Part shown: positions 53,909 to 64,000 of the stretch, piece after piece | Layout of the letters: each line of letters starts with the position of its first letter | Numbering within the stretch: the stretch's first letter is position 1 | Assembly: GCA_947311845.1 (NCBI GenBank) | Contig: CAMZMU010000071.1 | Location: forward strand, 23,039,236 to 23,103,235 | From: Poa pratensis | Taxonomy: Eukaryota > Streptophyta > Magnoliopsida > Poales > Poaceae | Direction: 5' to 3' | DNA: 64,000 nt | The notes under the pieces: generated by a model | Told to the model about the DNA's origin: nothing | The model's database searches: none | Seen by the model: the letters and a program-made list of their open reading frames with translations, nothing else | Translations under genes and position numbers: made by a program

Positions 53909-56473
53909 GCGCTGATATCTGCGTTACGCCCTCTATGTTGTTGGTCTCTGTGACTGTCTGTCCACCTTTTGTTTTTTAGAACCTCTCAGCTGTCCACTTT
54001 TTTTTTTGAGAGGACTCTCAGCTGTCCACCTGAGCGGAGACTGCAAACTAGGCTTTCCAATTTCACGCCAAAATGGGCCAAGGTCGCGACAATGGAGCCC
54101 GGTTCAGTTTCCCTCCGGTGCAACGAGCTACCTGTAGTCGGGACACCATGATGTACTGTACCTTATCGGTCCGTTCCCCTCTACACAGCAAAATTTTGTC
54201 AGAAACCATGCAATGCATCTTGCAACCACCAACGACCAACCGCCGCATTGTCACCGTATGTTACCGGCACTGACAGAAACTTCGAACGTGTTTGGTTCGT
54301 CAGATTGTAACGTAATCCAGTTACGATGCTAATGTGAACCGTTAGATTTTGTTTGTTAGTGGTAGAATTTTACCGTCAGATTGTAACGTAATCCAGTATC
54401 AAATCACGTCGTAAAATTCTACCACAAATGCAAATCCCGACTCGATATATATTAGTGGTAGAATTTTAAGATGCTGAGAAATCATGTGGGCCTTATATTT
54501 TGGGACCGAGCGAGTATCTTAACATAACAAGAGCATATCAATTAATAAATTTACATATGCAAACATACTAGAGTCCACTACATTTAATTTCATTCGTGAT
54601 TACTATAAATAATTTTGTTTCAATAGCAAGTACGAGCATGCAAATTTTATTAAATTTTTGACCAGCTAGATAATTTCGAACATAAAGAAAGTAGTTTCGT
54701 TGATTCAGTTTATACTCTAGAAGTTTCTATAAATATGTTTACTTTATCATGCACTAGAAATTGTCGTTGAGATATTTGTTCGATTGTACTTTTTACATGT
54801 CTTTACTATAATTATGTACAAATTATATAGATTATGCATTGTACAAAAAATAGTTCTAAAACAGACTTCTTTTAACAAAATGCTGTTGAATATCTTTAAA
54901 TATTTAGTAACAACAAAAACACCAACTAATATTTATTTATTTAGTCAATTATATGGTTAAACTAGTGAACAAATAGAAATTATATTTTATAACATGAGAA
55001 AAATGAGATCTAAAAAGTATAAAATTTAAGTACAAATTGTATTTATGTTGACTCGCTCCGGCTCAATAACTCATAGGACTGGCCTTGGCTGCTACGCTGC
55101 CAGCCAAAAGCGACTGCCTTCCACCCTTCCCTTTCATCAGCCTGACCTTCCCCCAAGCCTGGCTCCTCTCCAAATCTCCATGGTGAGTCGGCTAGTGAGC
55201 TACTCCAGCAAAGCGAGTCACTGCACGTCAATGTCGAGGGTGGATCAGTCGCGGCTATACTCTAGCGAACGGCTGCATCTAGCACTTGCAGGCACCCGCG
55301 CGGTTACAATAACCAAACAGTTCTAGATTAATATTATTTTTATTTGATAACAAGCTCTAGATTCAATTAATGTTACTGTTCGAGTAACCAAACATGTTAT
55401 CTTTTCCTTCATTCCGTTTACGTTAACACTGTAACCCAATCAGGTTTACGTTTGCACCGCTTCCGGTGAACCAAACACGTCCTTAAGTAATGCGTTTCAC
55501 TCAGGTCATAAAGAAAAAGTAAGCCTAAAACCACTCCTACCCTTCTTGTCTAGGATGAATAGCTACCATTCGATCGACTGTGTTCGATCCGCAGAACAGA
55601 GGCAGCTATACCCCGTCCAAGTATAGCTGGCTTGGCAGTTGGCACAACAGCACGTAACATGCCCTCGCCAGTTAGGATTTGCAAAGCGAGATCGAGTCAA
55701 CGTAGGCCTCTTTATCAAAAGTTTTCACTGCATCGGTCCATGCAGAAATGTCAAGCTGAAGCTTTTGTCGCCCTTCCCCTCTCGATCTCATACCTCCGGC
55801 ACCCACAATCCATGGCGTGCAGCAAGCGTATGCTTGACATGTTGCCAATGGCTTGAGGTTATCTAAACATCTGCACATGGGAGTTGGAAACGAGAAAGAA
55901 CAACTTCCATGCCAGGATGCCACCGGCCACCGGTTTAATTACTCGTGCTGCAACCGAGTCTTTGGCAAAGAATCTGGTGTCGGTCGACCAGCACACCTGA
56001 ACAGAACGAATCCTCACTCTGCCTAGAACATGGCTTTGCTGAGAAAGAGGGCAACGCCGTTCAGCGTCGTGGTATCTCGCCTGTAAGGCTGCAAGGAGCG
56101 GCTAGTGACCGTGTGTCGTTGGTTGTCACTCACTCACTTGACATCGCTTCCAAGCATTGCTTCTCCAATCTCTAGAGCGGCAGGTTCGGTTGTTGCCCAG
56201 TGATAGTCATCGCAGGGACGGTTCATGGGACAATTGCGACTGAAAAGACAAGGATGAGCAAACGGCAACGAACCTCCCAAATAAAATTATGATGAGTGTT
56301 CTCGTCGTTCCATCACCCGCTGTACTGCTCCTGTAGGCAGGAATAAAGGCCGGCACGCAATAAGTTGACACTGCAAACCCATGCTTACAGTTACAGATAA
56401 AGCCAACCGTATAGCCGTCCGTTCTTGAGTACCAATTGAGTACGACAATGATAATGTAATGGTATCGGAGACG
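53909..56473. other. AT-rich intergenic region, unit B
   Basis: Collinear with 30008-32410. The inverted repeat GTGGTAGAATTTTAC is kept (54359-54373 and 54411-54425). About 250 bp near 55375-55640 is missing from unit A. No gene recognised. Confidence 0.4.
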
Positions 56474-59020
56474 AACCGTCCCCTACCCCAGGAGGCCTTT
56501 TTAGCGTCGGTTTGCACCGTTTTCTACCAGTCGCCCCCCAGAACCTCATTTAGCGCCGTTTTGCGCCGGCGCACCCAAGCCAAACACAGCGCGCCGGGGC
56601 TCGCTTGGGGGGCAAAAGGCGTCCGGACGGATCTATCGGCGAGCCACGGCGGTTTCCCTCCATATTTTGGTCCTTCTCTCCATAATTTTGCTCTTTCCCT
56701 CCATTTTCGCCCCCACATACACCCTCCCCCGCCGGCCGATCCCGCCATTTCCCTCATATCTGCCCGCCGTGGCTCCCAGCAAATTCACCGGCCCCCGCAT
56801 CGCCGCCGTCGCCGCGCCCTCCGCCGCCTTGGAGGTGAAGAAGTAGCCGAGGAAGCCAAGGGCGCCGAAGGAGAGGCCGCCGGGCTGGACCAACGCCATG
56901 TGGATCGCCGACGAAGCGCGCCGGAAGTCCGACAACGCCCAGCGCCGGGCAAGGGAGAAGAGGCAGGGTGAAAAGCGCTTGGCCGATGGCCTGGCCGAGG
57001 CTGCCGCCGAAGAGGAAGAGGAGGCGGCGATGGCGGTGGAGGAACCGGCTGCTGCTGCGGCTCCGGCGCCGCCGGCCAAGCTGAGGGTCGGCCTCCCTCC
57101 TCATCCCCAGTTCGCCGGATAGGCCAGCCAAGCCAGCGTCGCGTCGCCGACCGGCTACTCTCCATCCCCGTCGCCGCGCTGGAGCGTGTCCCCGCACCGC
57201 TACTCCTCCCCTGGGTACGCCGACGCTGACCCCCATGGTGGCTTCAACCCCAACGTCACCTTTCCCCACCCTCCTCCGGCGATGTACGCTTCGCCGGGCT
57301 ACTCGACCTCGCCGTCGCATCGCCGCGCGCTCCCTTTCGCCCCTCAGCAGGACCCCGCCTCCTGTTCGGCGGAATGCACGCCGACTCCTTCATGGAGGAG
57401 ATCATCACCACCGGCTCGATGGCGACGGCGGCATGCCCGGGCTTTTTCTCGCAAGGTGGGGAATTTTTCTCACAAAGCGGCGGGGAGTCCGGCGGCTCCG
57501 GCAGCTCTGGCGGCGGCGAGGCGGCTGAGGAAGGCGCGGCGGCCGATCCGGCGGTCGTGGACGAAGGAGGGGCACCGGCCAAGGGGGACGAAGCCGGCGG
57601 CCGTCGGCCCAATAAGGTGCCGAAGGCGCCGAAGCCTCCCGTCGAGCCGCGCATCAAGTGGACGGCGAAGGAAGATGTTCTCCTCGCCGAAGCATGGAAG
57701 ACGGTCAGCCTCGACCCGATCGTCGGCGCCAACCAGAACATGGACAACTACTGGAAGAGGGTCAAGACTTCGTACGATGAGCGCCGGATCGTCGACCCCG
57801 AGTACTCCGTGTGCGTCACTCCGCGCAGCGAGAAGGCCATGGCCAACCATTGGGCGAACATCCAGCACGCTTGCAACAAATGGCATGGCATTCAAGAGGA
57901 GGTCGCCAATCGGCCGAAGAGCGGCAACAACTACGAGATGGAGGTGAGTCATTTCCGCCGTCATTTACCTTTTGACTTCACCGGTTTGCTCATTCCGGCC
58001 GGTTTGGCATGTAGATGGTCCGGATGTTCGACATGTACCGCAACATCGAGAAGGCGGACTTCAAGTTCCTCCACGTGTTCATCGTCATCGAGGGGTGCGA
58101 GAAGTAGGCGCAAGTGCATCATTCTCTCAGCAAGGGCAAGGCGTATGTCCCGGACGCGCCGGCGGCCGGTGCGGCAGATGGGCGCCCTGATGGCCACAAG
58201 AAGGCCAAGGTGGCGAGAGACGGGGCACCAGCAGCCGCGAAGCTCCAAGCGTCCATCGACACCTGCATCGCCGACGCTCAAACCCACGCCGCTGCGAGAG
58301 AGGAGAAGGCCGAGGCGAGGTGGAAGGCGCTCATGGCCAACCAGGGCATCAAGCTCGACCTCCTCAAGACCAACACTGCGGCGAAGAAGAGGAACAACGA
58401 CCTCGCCTTCCTCATGGGAGGCAACCCAGAGGCGTCAGGGCGTGGTTCATGGCGCAGCGGCGCGTGATTCTCAGCCAGTTCGCCCCGGCCTCGACCCCGA
58501 CTGCGACGGTGACTGCGACGGCGACTGCCACGGCGGACGACACGAGCTCAGCCACTCCATACGACACGAGCTCGGCCACGATCACGCCGCCGCCTACCGC
58601 CGAGCCTACCGCCGCTGCCGCCGAGCCTACGGCCACTCCGACCTCTGCCCCTGCTCCGACGACCGCGCCCATCGATCTCGACGAGGATGTCGAGGTGTCG
58701 CCGACGACCATCTGATCTGATCTGCGTATCATCAGCATGCCGAATGTGGCCATTTCACCATATCGCCGAACTGTGGCTTGATTCGCCGAACTATATGGCT
58801 TTTTTGTATGATCGCCCAACTGTGGCTGTTTCGATCGCCGAACTCGGACCGTTTTTAGGGCGGAAATGAGAACTTTGAAATTATGTTGCTTGGTGTTTTC
58901 TGGGGAGCGAAACGAGTGGAAACTTCGCCCTCCCCCCCCCCCCCAGGTCCCAAATAGCGCCGGCGTAAACGCAAAAAGGCGCCGCACCAAAAACGGGGGG
59001 CCGAACGGCTGGAGATGACC
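56474..59020 (+). mobile_element. Harbinger-like element with a MYB/SANT ORF, unit B only
   Basis: A 2.5-kb insertion absent from unit A. The right end is the complement of GGTCATCTCCAGCCGTTCGG, typical of grass PIF/Harbinger-like elements. The left end is less clear and may be truncated. It carries an ORF1-type DNA-binding gene but no DDE transposase (ORF2), so it is not autonomous. Poly-C at about 58934-58946 lies near the right end. Confidence 0.65.
56898..58467 (+). pseudogene. MYB/SANT-like ORF1 protein of the Harbinger-like element, broken
   Basis: Pieces in three frames make up the gene. An N-terminal Ala/Glu-rich part (56898-57122) is followed by a Pro/Ser-rich part. A frame from 57374 then holds the SANT/trihelix domain (RIKWTAKEDVLLAEAWKTVS, later YWKRVKTSYDER and HWANIQHACNKWHGI). 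An intron with GTGAGT...TGTAG borders (57942-58013) joins to MVRMFDMYRNIEKADFKFLH. A TAG stop at about 58105-58107 stands where relatives have Trp, after which the NAM-associated C-terminal region continues (SLSKGKAYVPDAPA, KAEARWKALMANQGIKLDLL). In active elements this protein binds the transposon ends. Confidence 0.7.
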
Positions 59021-59734
59021 TAAGTAAACTGCGTGCTCCAGCTCCATGTACTGATGTACATGTGAGGTAAAGACGACTTTCATGTAATATTTTCTTGATT
59101 TTATTTTACGTCCTAAATGATCACACAAAACACATTTCTGATCATGTGATTCACACCCTCGAAGCACCATGCGGACGAAGTGACCCACTAGGCAGTGTGC
59201 CGGGGTTAGTAAAAGCTAAGCTCACATTAACAGCGGCAGTAGTAGTACATGGAGAAACATAAACAGGAGAGGACGCACTGGGCCATGCGTGCGTTTCCAC
59301 AAATCAGCACGAGCCACCGCGTCCTCGTGTCCTGCGGTCCTGCCTGCCACCGCCTGATTCCCCTCTCATCACGCTCCTTTGCACTTTGATCTAAACATAC
59401 TCCGTCATTTACCGTGCCCACCCCCGCAGTCAAATCATATCGCACAATGCTATTCTCAAAAAAAAAAAAAAATCGCACAATGCTTGCTTGTAGGTCCAAG
59501 TGCCATCAAAATAAATATACCGAATTATCGATCATGATCATGCTAGTTCTTGTAATCTTTCTCCAAGGAAGCATACTAACAGTACTGTACACTGGTAGAG
59601 GTGGCAACGTTCATGGTTAATGTTCTAGTGGTGTCAACGTTTTATACTGTACAGTTCTTGTTCACCAAACTTATTTTTTTTCAGCCACTCTACAACAACA
59701 CCCTAATCCGTAAGAAGATTGGGCGTTCTACTTC

Positions 59735-60222
59735 ACGGGTGCGGTATGTAAAATTTATTTTAAACCCATTTTCAAAATGTCAAAAAGTTATTAGCCGTAA
59801 ACCATTATGTATGCGGTCTTTGGCACTTGGTTGTAATTCTGACCACCTAGGCTCAGCTGCGAAACATTACATATGAAGGAAGGCTACTTTGATGACTAGA
59901 GTTATTTATGTCTAACTCCTATTCAGAGGAGATTTTTTTAAATCTCAGTAATCTGAGAAAAGTGCAACTACATTTTAAAGAAAGAGTTGCACTTTTCTGC
60001 TCATAAATTACAACCGGAAGCGAGTTGCACTTTCTTCTAAATTGTGATTGCATTTTTTACTTGGATTATTGAAAGTTTAAAAAAATCTCAATCAACTGAG
60101 ATTTAGCAAAAATGAAAGAAAAACAAAATTACATACTAGTAGCTCGATGATTGAATAGACTTATTTATTCTGGGATAAAGTTATTTTAGCAAAGGAAATG
60201 TCATTAAAAAAAATCATGCACG
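59735..60222. other. Right flank of the duplication
   Basis: AT-rich sequence that does not match the flank of unit A. An inverted repeat around GAAAAGTGCAACT (about 59956-59968) and AGTTGCACTTTTC (about 59985-59997), with a further copy (GAGTTGCACTTTCTTC) near 60022, and the pair AATCTCAGT / ACTGAGATT look like a small foldback element. Confidence 0.4.
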
Positions 60223-60530
60223 AGCACACTGTGCAAAACCTTGCAACTTGTAAGGACCAGAATGGAAAAGAGGCACATCCTTCAAATTCCAAACCTGAAA
60301 AGTCTGAACCCAAAAACGAGCAACGAAAGCTCTCCAGAAACTAGGGCCACACGCTTCCGCTCCGAAGCTGAAAACCAGCACACTGTGCAAAACCTTGCAA
60401 CTTGTAAGGACCAGAATGGAAAAGAGGCACATCCTTCAAATTCCAAACCTGAAAAGTCTGAACCCAAAAACGAGCAACGAAAGCTCTCCAGAAACTAGGG
60501 CCACACGCTTCCGCTCCGAAGCTGAAAACC
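60223..60530. repeat. Perfect 154-bp tandem duplication upstream of the glutaredoxin-like gene
   Basis: Units 60223-60376 and 60377-60530 appear identical over the full 154 bp. The second unit ends 73 bp before the start codon at 60604, so the repeat lies in the promoter or 5' UTR. Confidence 0.95.
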
Positions 60531-60603
60531 GAACAAGTCCACATCTCGGCATCTCTTCCCCATCTCCGGCCTCCCTCTTCCTCTCCTCCACCCATCTCCT
60601 CCC

Positions 60604-61350
60604 ATGTGGCTGCGCTGGGTCAAGACGCGGTCTTCCTCCCCCGACTGCAACTCCACCTGCTCCTCCACTGCGCTCTCCACCGCCTCGCCGCGCCTCTCCT
60701 TCTCCTCGCCCTCCCTCAAAGATCTCCAGGCCCTCCTCCGCTCCGACCCCGCCGCGCCCTCCCCATCCCCGCCGCAGCTCCACACGGCGCCCTGCTCCCC
60801 CTCCCTCCGCGTCTTCCACCGCGTCCGCGTCGCCGCCTCCGCCCTCCGCGCCCTCCGCACCCTCCAGGCCCCACCCGCCGCCGCCGAGGCCGACCGCCGC
60901 GTGGTGCTCTACTACACCTCCCTCCACGTCATCCGGCCCACCTACGAGGACTGCCGCGCCGTCCGCACCATCCTGCGCGGCCTCCGCGCCTCCGTCGACG
61001 AGCGCGACCTCGCCATGGACGCGCGCTACCTCGAGGAGCTCACCGCCCTACTCCCGCGCGCCCGCCGCATCACGCTCCCCCAGGTCTTCGTCGGCGGGCG
61101 CCACCTCGGCGGCGCGGACGAGCTCCGCCGCCTCCACGAGTCCGGCGAGCTCCGCCGCGTCGTAGCCGGCGCCGCCTCCCTCGCCGCGTGCTCCCGGTGC
61201 GGCGGCGAGCGGTACGTGCTGTGCGGCAGCTGCGACGGCAGCCACAAGCGGTACAGCCTCAAGGGCGGCGGCGGGTTCCGGACCTGCGCCGGATGCAACG
61301 AGAACGGCCTCGTCCGGTGCCCCGACTGCTCCCCGCCGGCCGTCGTCTGA
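60604..61350 (+). CDS. Glutaredoxin-like protein with four CxxC zinc motifs
   Basis: A single-exon gene of 248 residues. The N-terminus is Ser/Pro/Arg-rich. A glutaredoxin-like domain spans about residues 98-188 ([45 protein letters not shown]). It keeps the cis-Pro and Gly-Gly glutathione-binding features but lacks the CPYC/CGFS active site. The C-terminus has four CxxC pairs (Cys196/199, 207/210, 228/231, 239/242), likely two zinc-binding knuckles resembling DnaJ Cys-rich repeats. This is the layout of the plant At5g39865/At3g28850-like family, whose biochemical role is not well established. The frame is intact, GC-rich and uses mostly C/G at third positions. Confidence 0.92.
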   Translation: MWLRWVKTRSSSPDCNSTCSSTALSTASPRLSFSSPSLKDLQALLRSDPAAPSPSPPQLHTAPCSPSLRVFHRVRVAASALRALRTLQAPPAAAEADRRVVLYYTSLHVIRPTYEDCRAVRTILRGLRASVDERDLAMDARYLEELTALLPRARRITLPQVFVGGRHLGGADELRRLHESGELRRVVAGAASLAACSRCGGERYVLCGSCDGSHKRYSLKGGGGFRTCAGCNENGLVRCPDCSPPAVV

Positions 61351-63359
61351 TCCAGATGCAATCAAAGGTCCCCAATCTACTATTGACTTCTACTAGTACT
61401 GGTAGATTTTAATTCCCTAGTTCTGTACCACCAAAAATCGAGATAAGAAATGAGTTGTTTGTAGTTGTTGTTACCACTTGATTTAGTGTAACTGGTGTTT
61501 AATATTACTAGTACTACAGTGCTGTTGTGACGGTGTGATCAATCGGGAGCTGCAAGTTTTTAGCATTTCCTAGCCAGCATCTCCAGTCTTTGGCAAGCTA
61601 TGCCGAGAAGATTAATCAAGTCTCAATCTGAGTGTGTTGGATGACCCTAGTACTACTAAATGATTGATTGATAAATTTCACTGCTTACCGTGCTAATTTT
61701 ACTTCGTATACTGTACGGCTTCTGCACATGCGAGCATGAGCTTCGTCCGTGCATTTTGCGTGACTCTTTTCATTCCAAAATGCTGAACCCGACCCCAAGG
61801 CAGTTTTCCCACAACTATCAAGATCTCCAATGCTTATCATGATTCATGACTCCCATTTTGTCTCCAACAAACAAACGATATTATTTCTAATAATTGGTGT
61901 ATTGATAAAAAATATGTTAGCGTGTGGTTTTAAATTTTTTTTTGTCAATGCATCTACAGAAATTTCTCTAAAAATTAAATTACATCTCGAAATAAGCGGG
62001 AGAGATCCTTATAGTTGTGGAGTTATATTTTTATCAATCATCCAGTGAAGTGATCCAGTTTGAATGGTCGGTATCCTCTTGTTTGTTTGCGGAGCAGCAC
62101 GCACTGTTGAGGTTTCTAGAAAGCTGCCGCACGCCGTGCCTGAATTTACGACACTGGGCTGCAGCAGAATTAGGCCAACGGCAGCTCGTTTTGGAGCCTG
62201 CCGCTTTGCCGAGATCTTACGGCTGCTCCGCCGGAAAAAGGGATACCGTCTCGCTGAGGACACAGGAGAGAGGCTTTTGCTCCACCATATCCCCTCTCAC
62301 ATTCGGGAAAAATGGATCGGGGGGTCGTGCGGCGTTTTGAATGCGATCTGATTGAGTGATTGGTAAAGTGGCCGTTGGATAGTGCTAATGATAAAATCAT
62401 TGCAAAGCCCGGCGTGCGTACGGCGGGCTTAACTTGATTGAAAGATGGTTTAATCGGTGGGAAGTTATTTGGAGGACATGTTTTGTTCGCCTCTTGATGA
62501 AGAGCTATAGACGGCGGCGAAGCCAGTTTTTACTTGATGGTACGTACCCATGGGGATGATGGTCTTTGGTTGGAGCTCCGTGGTGGGAAGATCCAAACCG
62601 GATACCGAGACCGGTGATGCATGATCCTTGTGACATCGCGTTCGCTCGGTCGACAGTGAGTACAAGTGCAGCAATCCTACTTATGATCAAGTGACGACGA
62701 TGATGAGGCATCAGCAAATCGGTCAATCAATGGATCGTCCATGCCACATGTAGCCGGCGCTACACCATCTGTACGCCGTGCGACGGGGAAGAGGACGCCG
62801 CACCGGCCCGCGTCCGGCTTGCCGAGCTGATCCTGAGGGTGGAGACTGGAGAGATGTGAGGAGCACGAGGGCTCAAGACCCACGTGGTGGGACGCCCACG
62901 GCGATCTCCATCCGCGCGTGGAGGGGGCCGCGGCTCCATCGTCGGATCAAGTGGTGCTTGCTCACTCGCGGGTGCCCCCATCCATCACTTTTCCTTCTTC
63001 CTGTCTCCTGCTTGATTGGATGCAGGGTAAGATTTCCGGATGCATCATCGGCAATTCCTCTGCTAGCTCGTGCAGGCGCAATTCCTCTGCTATCATCGAC
63101 AAAAAAAGACAATGACAGTGAGGGATAACTGTAGTAGAGAAGATCATGTCTTTCATGCATGAAAACCATGATGTGAAAAGAGGATCATTGTAGTTTCTAA
63201 TGACACCATTAACTGCGGTTGTTCGCACCCGAATTTGGCACCTAGCCGGCCCGACCCCAGATATCCTTGATCCATGGGAGAAGTCGCCAAGACATGGAGA
63301 TGGAGGAAGGAGACGAGCAATGTCTCAACTGGCAAAGCCATAGGCTGCAGACCACCATG
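61351..63359. other. 3' flank of the glutaredoxin-like gene and unannotated DNA
   Basis: The first few hundred bases should hold the 3' UTR. No further gene, RNA or clear transposon end was recognised. Open frames of up to 116 codons at 62000-63230 have no domain. A TTTTGATAAA-type AT-rich tract lies at 61850-62000. Confidence 0.4.
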
Positions 63360-63985
63360 TTCCAGGACCCGACATTTAGTCCTACGGGAGTCGGCCAAGG
63401 CGCCGCCATCATCCAAAAGCCGGCATCAATCGCCCGAGACCCGACGTTTCATCCAGCAGCCGGCATTCACGTTCAGAAGCTGGTTTTCTCTCAGGAGGCT
63501 GCCAAGCCGGCATTCTCCCAGGAGCTGGCCATGCCGCCATCACCAGAAGCCGGCATCGCTCTAGAGCCGGCAATGTCCCCAAGAGCTGGCATCAGACCCG
63601 ACATTCATATCCAAGGAGCCAGCCAAGGTGCCGCCATCATCCGAGAGCCGGCATGCTCCAGTTGCTGGCCAGAGCCACCATCATAGGAGCCGACATTCCA
63701 TGAGCTGGCATTATCACAAAAGTCAGCTTGCATTCTCCCAGGGACATGCCTTCAAGAAGCCGGCGTTTACCCAGGGTTGGCCATTGGAAGCCGGCATTAT
63801 CTAAGGAGCTGGCATTGCCTCAGGAGTCAGCATGTCATGTCTCAAAAGTCGGCATATGCCCTGCCATGACCTCGTCAACAGCTCGAGCCGGCAATGTCGT
63901 GTCCCAGGAAGAAGAGGGCCCATCATGGCCTAGCCAGCGTACCGTCGTGCCGCTATATCCTAGTTGGCAACGTAAGTCGGCATAC
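63360..63985. repeat. Degenerate GCCGGCAT / GCTGGCAT repeat array
   Basis: At least 15 copies of AGCCGGCAT, AGCTGGCAT, AGTCGGCAT or AGCCGACAT occur at irregular spacings of about 20-45 bp, often with CCAGGAG or CCAAGAG between them. The array reaches almost to the window edge. This looks like the subterminal or internal repeats of a large DNA transposon, such as a CACTA element, but no terminus is visible. Confidence 0.6.
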
Positions 63986-64000
63986 TGACAAGTACCTGAG

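Larger units (their letters stand above)
37871..59734. repeat. Unit B of the tandem segmental duplication
   Basis: Collinear with 1-35422. It lacks the Gypsy, Stowaway, Mutator-like, SINE and other unit A insertions and has its own at 42662-43447, 50593-50737 and 56474-59020. Homology ends near 59734. The left limit given is only the base aligning with window position 1. Confidence 0.95.

Noticed and set aside
57186..57947. 253-codon frame overlapping the Harbinger-like ORF1
   Set aside because: Arg/Pro/Ser-rich out-of-frame reading; the SANT domain lies in the frame starting at 57374.
63267..63686. 139-codon frame over the GCCGGCAT array as a repeat protein gene
   Set aside because: Repeat spacing is not a multiple of three and all frames soon close; more likely transposon repeats.

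Overview
The window looks like nuclear DNA of a grass, most likely a Triticeae species (wheat, Aegilops, barley or rye). The reasons are Stowaway MITEs with CTCCCTCCGTTCC-type ends, a Tat-type Gypsy retrotransposon with an antisense gene, very GC-rich exons with GT-AG introns, and a nuclear insert of the grass-specific acidic repeat region of plastid rpoC2. There are no operons or CRISPR arrays. All calls are from reading the sequence; no database search was run.

The window is dominated by a tandem segmental duplication. Unit A runs from the left edge to about 35422 and is probably cut by the window start. Unit B runs from 37871, the point that aligns with base 1, to about 59734. Each unit holds, in order: an ALOG-family gene (-), an F-box fragment (-), a 5'-truncated LINE, the rpoC2 insert, about 180-bp degenerate repeats, an MRL7/SVR4-type chloroplast gene (+), a VAPYRIN-like gene (-) and a tRNA-Gly(UCC) gene (+). 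The units differ by roughly 3-4% by eye in one exon. About 2.4 kb (35423-37870) separates the unit A breakpoint from the stretch of unit B that can be aligned.

Unit-specific insertions date the history. Unit A alone carries a 12.1-kb Gypsy element (8802-20936) whose single-copy target ATAAT is intact in unit B. It also carries a LINE-like retroposon, a Stowaway MITE, a Mutator-like element with 9-bp target duplications, a tRNA-derived SINE, a TIR element with a broken ORF, and two further MITEs. Unit B alone carries an antisense LINE-like retroposon, a LINE 3' fragment and a 2.5-kb element with a Harbinger-type MYB/SANT ORF. A hAT element in the first MRL7 intron is in both units, so it predates the duplication.

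Gene fate is reciprocal. The ALOG gene is frameshifted in A and intact in B. The MRL7-type gene is intact in A and broken by six 1-base deletions in B. Both VAPYRIN-like genes and both tRNAs look intact. Right of unit B lies one more intact gene, a glutaredoxin-like zinc-binding protein (60604-61350) preceded by a perfect 154-bp tandem repeat. The last 2.6 kb holds no recognised gene but contains a degenerate GCCGGCAT-type repeat array. Because so many differences are single-base losses, base-calling or assembly error must be excluded before the gene deaths are accepted.
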